NCBI GenBank assembly: GCA_963082975.1
Contig: OY720350.1
Location: 40,293,851-40,357,850, forward strand
DNA: 64,000 nt
Origin: Labia minor
Taxonomy: Eukaryota > Arthropoda > Insecta > Dermaptera > Spongiphoridae
Direction of reading: 5' to 3'
Part shown: piece by piece, positions 56,999 through 64,000 of the stretch
Position numbering within the stretch: the first letter of the stretch is position 1
How the letters are laid out: the number at the start of each line of letters is the position of its first letter
Notes under the pieces: model-generated
The model's database searches: none
The model's input: only the letters and a program-made list of their open reading frames with translations
Told to the model about the DNA's origin: nothing
Program-made: the position numbers and the translations under genes

Positions 56999-57732
56999 CT
57001 GATAAATCTGATAATAATATATATATATCCAGATCTTTAAATTATTAGTGTGTTTGGAGGAGGGAGAGAGAGAAGTCGAGAGAATATTGGGGTTAGTTAT
57101 CAAGATAAAAGATCTTTACTTATAAAAAAAAATTGTAAATTATAAAACCATTTTTCTGTTTTTCCCCCTTTCTTGGCCCTTGATCTTAAACATTGAGCCA
57201 GTTTCTGTTAATTATATCAGATTTAGTGCTTTGAAAAAGTCCTTATGGAGATTAGATATGTTAATAAAAGATATAAATATTTGAGAGTGAATTCGTGTAT
57301 ATAAATTTTTACAATAACATTATCTGATGCTTTGGAAATGAATTAAATTTAATATTTAAATATTCCATTATGTTTTTAGAATTTAATAAAAATTAGTTAG
57401 AAAAATAAATATATATTCTAAATATGTAATATTATTACAAATATTATCTACAAATGTTCAATATATCTTAATCAAAATGGAGGAAATTAAACAGCAAGTA
57501 GGATGAGACAAGTTTACGATTGTATTTCCGGTTGTCTACCCCTCAGGAGATCTTATCTTAAATATTATATTTGATTAATTTAAAAATTATTTTTAAACTT
57601 TTCTATGCTCATTAACAATTTTGATTAAATATTATGATGACTTGATATTATTTTATTTCATCTAAATATTTTAAATTAAAATTTAAATATTTTAGGTTAA
57701 TTAGAAATGATTAATATTTTAGATTTCATTTA
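56999..57732. other. AT-rich intergenic DNA, no feature recognised
   Basis: A/T-rich with a GGAGGAGGGAGAGAGAGAAG purine tract near 57055. No gene is visible. Confidence 0.5.
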
Positions 57733-58124
57733 CAGTGAACGCTCTATATAAGCAACTATATAAGCAACTCATTTGAACCAATTTCAATAAAAAAGTATCA
57801 TTGGGAAAAGTTATCTAGAGGGAAAAATTGAATTTGAAGCACAAAAATATTAATTAATTAATTAATTAATCAACAGAAACTTACAAAAATTCTAATTAAC
57901 AGAAATTAAACTTCAATACTGGCACACAAAACACAAACATTCCAATAACAGAATTTTTTACAATTTAAGGTTATATTGTTGTGATCAGCTGTCAACTCAA
58001 ATATTTAGCTTTAAAAACTCAAGTTGCTTATACAGAACAGTTGAACTAAAAAAAGTTGCTTTCATAGTGGTTGCTTATAAAGAATGTTGCTTATAGAGAG
58101 GTTGCTTATAGTGAGCGTTCACTG
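57733..58124. mobile_element. TA-flanked MITE (pogo/Tc1-type)
   Basis: The ends CAGTGAACGCTC and inverted GAGCGTTCACTG are flanked by TA (57731-57732, 58125-58126). The motif TTGCTTATA recurs at least five times near the right end and inverted near the left (TATAAGCAAC), as in pogo-type MITEs with clustered transposase sites. It contains an ATTA tetranucleotide run at 57850-57871. Confidence 0.82.
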
Positions 58125-59170
58125 TATTATGTATTTAGAATTATTATCATAAAATAATTTAAAAGTTATCAAAGGTATTATATATTAATTAATAGTTTAA
58201 TTTTTGAATGTTATATATAAAAGAAAGTAGTTATAAATATTAATTAATTAAATAATGCAAACAAATTAAATTTGTTTATTTATTAATTATAATAAATAAA
58301 CAATATCTAATATGAAAATTTGTAGTTTTTGAGATTTTCAGATTAAAATTATACTCCTATTGAAAATGTGATATTATTTAGCGATGAATAATTCCTTTGA
58401 GTTGACTTAAAATAAATAACGAAAATATATATTTATTAGTAAAAATCTAATTATGTATTATGTTTTTCTTTCTTTCGTTTTTGGGTTAAATCCTCTATCA
58501 AAAGATGTGGTCGATTAACCTAGTGGGTGTTTCGTGTATTTTATTAAATTGACGTTTGTTTACTTTCGGCCTTAATCGCAACTTGTCGTGTCTAACCTTT
58601 AAAAATGAGAGAAAATTTGCAGACAGCATTTTCTTTCTAGCACCCTTCCCTCCCTCCTTCCATCCCTCTCTCCCTACCAATCTCATATCTCTCTTCATTC
58701 ATTCATTCATTCATTCTACTCATTTTTAGTAAATTAAATCAAATTGATTTTTCTTTCCTTCTCCCACTCTGGGTTAATGCTTTTTTGGTACTCCACAATT
58801 TCATGCCATAATAAATCAACTTTTTAGGTGAAGGAATAAAAAGAAGAATAAAAAGAACTTTCATTTTGTCGTTGCAAAAAAGTGAAAGTCAGTATTTTGG
58901 AATTAATAAGTAGGTACAGAAGCATCGTTTCATCCATCATTCTTATATTATGAATGATAGATTTAGAAATGTTTTTTTTTTTAAATATCGACTAAATTCT
59001 GTTTTTCAAAAAAAAACTATTTTTGTTATTATACAAATAATATAATTTTATAAAAATTAACGCAAAGTATTATTTTCCTCATATAAAAAATTGTTAAATA
59101 TTTATTATTAATGAAGAATGCTATCATTATTTTTATAAAATGTGAAATATTATTTTAAATTATATTTATA
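58125..59170. other. AT-rich DNA with a balanced patch and a CATT array
   Basis: Positions 58495-58800 are more balanced, and a CATT repeat lies at 58697-58717. The 66-codon minus frame at 58498-58698 has no known domain. The remainder is A/T-rich. Confidence 0.4.
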
Positions 59171-59674
59171 CTAGCTGCTCCGAGCGGCTTCGGCGCTCCT
59201 CACACCTAGACGGGGGCTCCGCCCCCTCTACCCCCGAGTGATACATAGTATTTGGTTGAAAGTGTGTATGTAAAAGGTTTTCATCCATTTTGTATCAATC
59301 AGTATAAGTAGATAAGACATTTATTTGTTTTCTTGTAAAATATATTTTAATTTAATCAGTAAATTAATTATATATTATTATTATTGAATACTACCATCTA
59401 GTAATATAATAAGCTAGAGCAAACAGTAAAGAAACAAATATAAATGTTTATTATTTTAACAATGAATATATATATATATTTTGCAACATTTCTGGAAAAT
59501 AGAACACCCGCAGCTCAGCTCAGGAGTTACCTAAGATTCTAATTTCTTTTTTATTTTTCATCTCATTTGAGGTACCCTTCACCTCAGAAAAATTTGGTTA
59601 CCTTACTCCTTGTATTTTAGGCTCTGGAGTTTTTTTGCGTACGGGCGGACAGACTGTCGTATTAAATAGATAGA
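59171..59674 (-). mobile_element. H2 Helitron, second near-complete copy
   Basis: On the minus strand it begins TCTATCTATTTAATACGACA after A and ends CCGCTCGGAGCAGCTAG before T. A short hairpin (CCGA-AGCCGC-TCGG) lies near the end. A GTCTGTCCGCCCG motif is near the start. It shares its last 130 bp with 6880-7021. It is 504 bp and non-coding. Confidence 0.8.
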
Positions 59675-62365
59675 TTTTAACTATAAAACCTAATTTTTTT
59701 GGAACACGACTGTAAATAGGTTAAAATGATTTATAAATTGAATTCTATTTAGAATGAATAATTCAAAAAAATATCAAATTATAATAAAATTGTTTAAAAA
59801 GAAATTTATCTACATGCATCTCAAACATAGAGTCATTAAATCGAAGAAATTACTGTTATGAACAGAAAATATTGCTCGAATTGTCATAATAAATGAAAAT
59901 CATACATAATTGTACCCGTAACTCTTCTGATTTTATTGTAAAATTCTTTCAAAAAACGATTTTTAAAATTTATAATAATTTTTTTGATAATAATTTTTGA
60001 AAGATTATATTTTAAGAGTTATTAATTTTAAAAAAATTTTAAGAAATAAATACAAGATATTTTATTGGATTGAGTCATATAGTAAGTAAATAAGTGCTTA
60101 CACCGATATCATCTACTTAATTTAATTTTAATTATATGTTAAAGATAGTTAATTTCAAGTTTGTTTTTAGTTAATGTAGTGTTTTGAGTATTGAACATGT
60201 CGAATGTTGTGATAACAAAACGTAATTTGCGAAAAGCTTTGCTTGTTTTATTTTAAGTAAAGTACTGCTGAAAGTCAATGAATACTTTCAAAAGTTTTCT
60301 GCTCCATCAATTTCAACATAAATAGAAGGTAAAAATTTCAGTAAAAGTGATTTTTTTATACAAAAGATAAAAAAATGTTTAGACCAAGTTTGAAGGAGAG
60401 GAGAATTGAAATAAATAATTTAGTATGAATTTATCTACCATTTTCAGTCATTTCAAAGTCATAAGAATCTTCTTTATATGCATTTTAACAAAAATTATTT
60501 TAAATTAATCCCCACTCTTAATTTTTTTTTTTTTAATATAATTTCGATTACTCATAAAGAATTACATAAATAAATGAATATAGATTTCTTTTAACGAATC
60601 TCTTGATAACTGAACTAAATTTAATGGTTTTTTTTTATATTTGTAATCGAATAGCCACTTTATTTTTACATGCGTAGATATCGTGGTCCGCTCGTTATTG
60701 GAGCAGAAAGGAGATTCACGTTAAATAACATTTAATGAATCATAAAATGGCGTTTGAATTGCATTTATTGCTCTTGAGCTGTTACCGCGAATTATTGATA
60801 AGGTTATCATCGTTTTACCAAGTGTACTTGCTATTTATATCTAACAAACCATCTCGCTCACCAGCCATTCAACTTGTAGCTATGACCAAAAGATGGGATG
60901 GGCTTATCATATCCCATATACCCATCAAGATACATATTTTTTTTATGTTTCATTAAATGGAATACTTTGACTGAGAAAATAAATAGATCTAAATTTTAAA
61001 TAAATCTCAAACCTATATCTATTAGAACTATCTTTTTTATTAATAAACTTTCCCATTATATTTTATATCTTCTAATTTAATTTTTAATTATACAAATACA
61101 TTATGCATATACAATTTATTAAAATATATTAATAAAACAAATTGAACTAAAACAACTTTTATTTTCTTTTTTATTTAAATATTATTTATATTGGTTATTT
61201 AATTTTATTTATTTGACAACATTTTTCATAAGAGATAAAATCTGTAGAATAAAAACACTCTCTTGTATCTTTGACTTACTGCGTTCTGAAGCTCTGAAGA
61301 AATTTCAGCACTAGCACCGACACTAACATATGTCTGGCTCGTACCACAATTAGTTGGCTTCGAGCTGTTGTTTAGGCAGTTGTAAACAGCTCAGAATAAA
61401 ATAGTTCATGGCTGTCTTGGTTGTCTTGTGAGCCGCCTCACATAAGCTACCATATGTGCCTAAATATTCCATTAATATTAATTTATTTTTAAATAATTGT
61501 TATCTGTAAATATATTTGAGTTTATTTTTAACTTCAAAATAAACTAATATATTCTCTTATGCCATTTAGTAGAATATGTCTATTTGAATAATAATAATAA
61601 AATTTGAAAATACTTTTTTTAATGGCACTATTTGTTAAATTTAATTTGCTAAGTATTACGTAGTTTTTTTTGTCATTTGCTCTATTTTTGTTTTGTTTTT
61701 TTTATTCAAAATTCTAATTAAGTTGAATTTTTTCTCATCCCGTTTCCAATTCATTTATTCATGCATTCAAACACATCTTTTATGTATATGTGTCCGTTTT
61801 GTTGCTGTTTTGTCTTTTTTTCATTGTCTATTACGATATTTAATCAGACATGAAAAGAGAGACTGGCTGGGCTGTGAAGTGAATCAGGCTAATGACTGTT
61901 TCGATTGGGAGCTAATCAGCTAATAAGTCCATCAGAGAGTCGTTATCGCACAATCGGGCTAATCAAGTGGATTATTAAAATCCAGTCCATTGCCTGCAAG
62001 TGGATGGGGTTTATTAATGGATCAAGTATGCCACTGCCATTAACAATAATCAAACGCAGGTATTCATTAGAAATTTTAAATTTGATCTCTAATAAATATA
62101 ATTAACATTATAATTATTTTTTTTTTCATTCAAAATATATAAATAAATGAATTGTTTAAAAAAAGTCGAATTGGCAGTCGTGGGACTGGCCGACAGAAGT
62201 GAAAACTTGTGCGTAAGAAATTTGAAAGCAGACGGAATGCGCACCAGCTTCACGAGAAAAATGAAATTTATATACGTATATATATATATATATATATAAA
62301 ATTCATAATTATTTTTTTCAGCAAACTGATTATTATTACAAAAATATTAAAAATACGATGTGTAT
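59675..62365. other. TE-poor stretch with several balanced islands
   Basis: No repeat of this window occurs here. Balanced islands lie at 60655-60935, 61255-61450, 61850-62070 and 62165-62265. They contain GATAAG, GGATTA and multiple TAAT motifs but no recognisable protein domain. They could be conserved regulatory DNA or untranslated exons. Confidence is low because only composition and repeat absence support this. Confidence 0.35.
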
Positions 62366-62939
62366 GAATATATATATATATGTCTGTCTGTCTGTCTGTC
62401 TGTCTGTGTGTGTGTCTGTCAAATATTCAAAAACTACCCGTCCGATTGCGATGAAACTTTCAGGGATTGTTGTGGGCGTCCCAGGGAAGGTTTTAGTGTA
62501 GTTAAATCCAAAATTAATTTATCCAAAATTAATTTATCCAAAATTAATTTAATTAGTAATATTTTGGTAAAAGTCTATTTATGGTTACCATGGTTACATT
62601 GAAAAATTTACAATAAATAAATAAAAATAATTGGAAATCTTTTCAACTTATTATTTTGATAAATTTTATTAATATTTTTAATTTTTTTTAAACTGCCAAA
62701 AATAACATACCCATAATAATAGTTGTAATAAAAATAAAAATATAAATCACAATGTAAGTAAAATATTGAATCGTTTTATTTATATTGTTTCAATTATTGT
62801 TTGAATATTTATTAAATTTATATATAGATTAATTTACATGTTTAAATGTATATTTAATAAATTTATTTATTGATTCTTAATATTAATAATTCCAATTACT
62901 TTCTTGAAATTTTTTTTTATTTAAAAGCATATTCAGCAT
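62366..62939 (+). mobile_element. H1 Helitron, 3'-truncated copy
   Basis: It matches H1 (9764-10888) from the GTCTGTC array through CCCGTCCGATTGCGATGAAA to TTAAAAGCATATTCAGCAT. It then stops where a B fragment starts. The GTCT array is expanded (62382-62406). Confidence 0.8.
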
Positions 62940-63463
62940 ATCTCGCAAATTTGAATTGGATTAAATAACATATATTAATTTAAATTAAATTAAATTAATT
63001 CAATTATAAATTAAAATTAATAAATAATATTTATTAAACCAGCGAAAGTTTGGCTCTTTTTTGATGGCACCACGTCACATGTTGGCGCGTGAGATTTCCA
63101 GTGTTAAAAAAATTAATTCTGGTACTTTCAGCAATTCAATTTTCGATGTTGAGATTTTGATGTTTTTGATGTTATAAATAATATTTATTAAATTATAATT
63201 TAATTAATTTAATTTAATTTAAATTAATAAATATTATTTAATCAAATTCAAATTTGCGAGATAGTCGAGTGGATAGTGGAGTGTTTGGCTCTTTGTTGAT
63301 GGCACCACGTCACGTGTTGGCGCGTGAGATTTCCAGTGTTAAAAAATTAATTCTGGTACTTTCAGCGATTCTATCAAGCTCAAATTCTATATATAGCAGT
63401 TTTATACAATTATTAATCCTGTGAAAAATTATCAAACATATATCTTTATTTTTACGGTCACAC
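62940..63463. mobile_element. B16-B18: mosaic of three family B pieces
   Basis: 62940-63139 is B right half in minus orientation. 63140-63271 is a plus-oriented hybrid: the left-core piece TTTCGATGTTGAGATTTTGA joined directly to the right end (GCGAGATAGTCGAGTGGA). 63272-63463 is again minus orientation, joined within the hairpin, and ends in a CA repeat. The order and orientation require several rearrangements. Confidence 0.65.
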
Positions 63464-63760
63464 ACACACACACACACACATATTTAAAAATTAATTTATT
63501 AAAATATATATTATATAATATATTATATATAGTATATAATTTAATATATATATATATATATATATATATTCAGAAATTAATTTTAAATTATATAAATATA
63601 TTAGAAATTAATTTAATATAATTTAACACATAATAATATATTAAAATATTTTATTTTATATATACATAATTTAGTAATACTGATTATTAATGTAAATATA
63701 AATAATAATATTTAATATGGCAAATATGTAAAATTTTGTAAAGAATGTATCAGAAGTTTA
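63464..63760. repeat. CA and TA microsatellites in AT-rich DNA
   Basis: CA repeat at 63459-63480, TA-rich palindromic runs at 63503-63535, and a TA array at 63544-63568. No other feature is visible. Confidence 0.7.
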
Positions 63761-63880
63761 GTGTCTAACATTCTGGCGTATTGCGCATGCGTATATCGGT
63801 CGGGTCGGTGTCGTTTTGGAATCTCACGCGAAATCTATATTTTTTCCCCATCCGCAAAAGTGCTCAACGCCGCTAAAGAA
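63761..63880. promoter_or_regulatory. Balanced island with NRF1-like palindrome
   Basis: GCGCATGCG (about 63783-63791) is the core of the NRF1/Ewg site (consensus TGCGCATGCGCA). It is followed by CGGTCGGGTCGGTGTCG and CTCACGCG. It lies next to no repeat and could be a promoter of a gene continuing beyond the window. A 65-codon frame starts here (63761-63958) without a known domain. Confidence 0.3.
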
Positions 63881-64000
63881 GTTTTCACTTCAATAATAAT
63901 AATCAATAATAGTAAAATTATACCTACAGTCCTAACCACGTTGATAAATAAATACTAAATAATTTTAAAATATGTTAAATTATCTATAAAATATGTTAAA

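Overview
The window looks like AT-rich (about three quarters A+T by eye), gene-poor, repeat-dense nuclear DNA of an animal. Tc1/mariner, Tigger, hAT, Helitron, non-LTR and tRNA-SINE remains, and the lack of any operon-like coding, exclude a prokaryote. The mix of mariner, Helentron and microsatellite-bearing repeats suggests an arthropod; I cannot name the species. I find no intact host gene. The longest open frames are transposase or reverse-transcriptase relics, or frames running through repeats.

Most of the structure comes from three families of short non-coding repeats, called A, B and C here. All three share one plan: a 10-12 bp subterminal inverted repeat at each end, a small hairpin just outside the right one, a flanking T-run, and a variable central microsatellite. 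This matches non-autonomous Helentrons (HINE / DINE-1-like rolling-circle elements). Family A, with a central GTCY array, has about eleven copies. Family B, with a GT array, has about seventeen full or partial copies. Family C has three. Two canonical Helitron families also occur: H1 (TC...CTAG between A and T, 9764-10888) and H2 (13844-14655, 59171-59674, 6880-7021).

Layout. 0-10 kb: B1, a hAT MITE with a perfect 8-bp duplication, a foldback, C1 nested in another MITE, LINE/H2 scraps, A1 and A2, H1. 10-16 kb: mostly plain AT-rich DNA with one GC-rich island. 16-20 kb: a long-TIR element, a hAT relic, B3 carrying a PLE-like insert, and a duplicated B locus. 20-33 kb: an LTR-like fragment, a pogo-type element with A3 inside, an internally deleted mariner between A4 and B7, a double-ended A5, a hAT element, and the second copy of the duplicated B locus. 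33-48 kb: A6-A10, a mariner-like relic, a tRNA SINE with 13-bp duplications, B11-B13. 48-56 kb: mariner, TTAA palindrome, B14, B15, a LINE 3' end, and a three-layer nest (mariner > C2 > Tigger). 56-64 kb: a large palindrome with a hammerhead-like motif, a TA-flanked MITE, H2, a TE-poor stretch with several base-balanced islands, a B mosaic, and an NRF1-like island at the right edge.

The elements interact by nesting, truncating and recombining one another. B copies have apparently mediated a segmental and a tandem duplication. The only hints of host function are a few exon-like or promoter-like islands (45.6 kb, 63.8 kb, 60.7-62.2 kb) and two CTCF-like motifs; all are weak.
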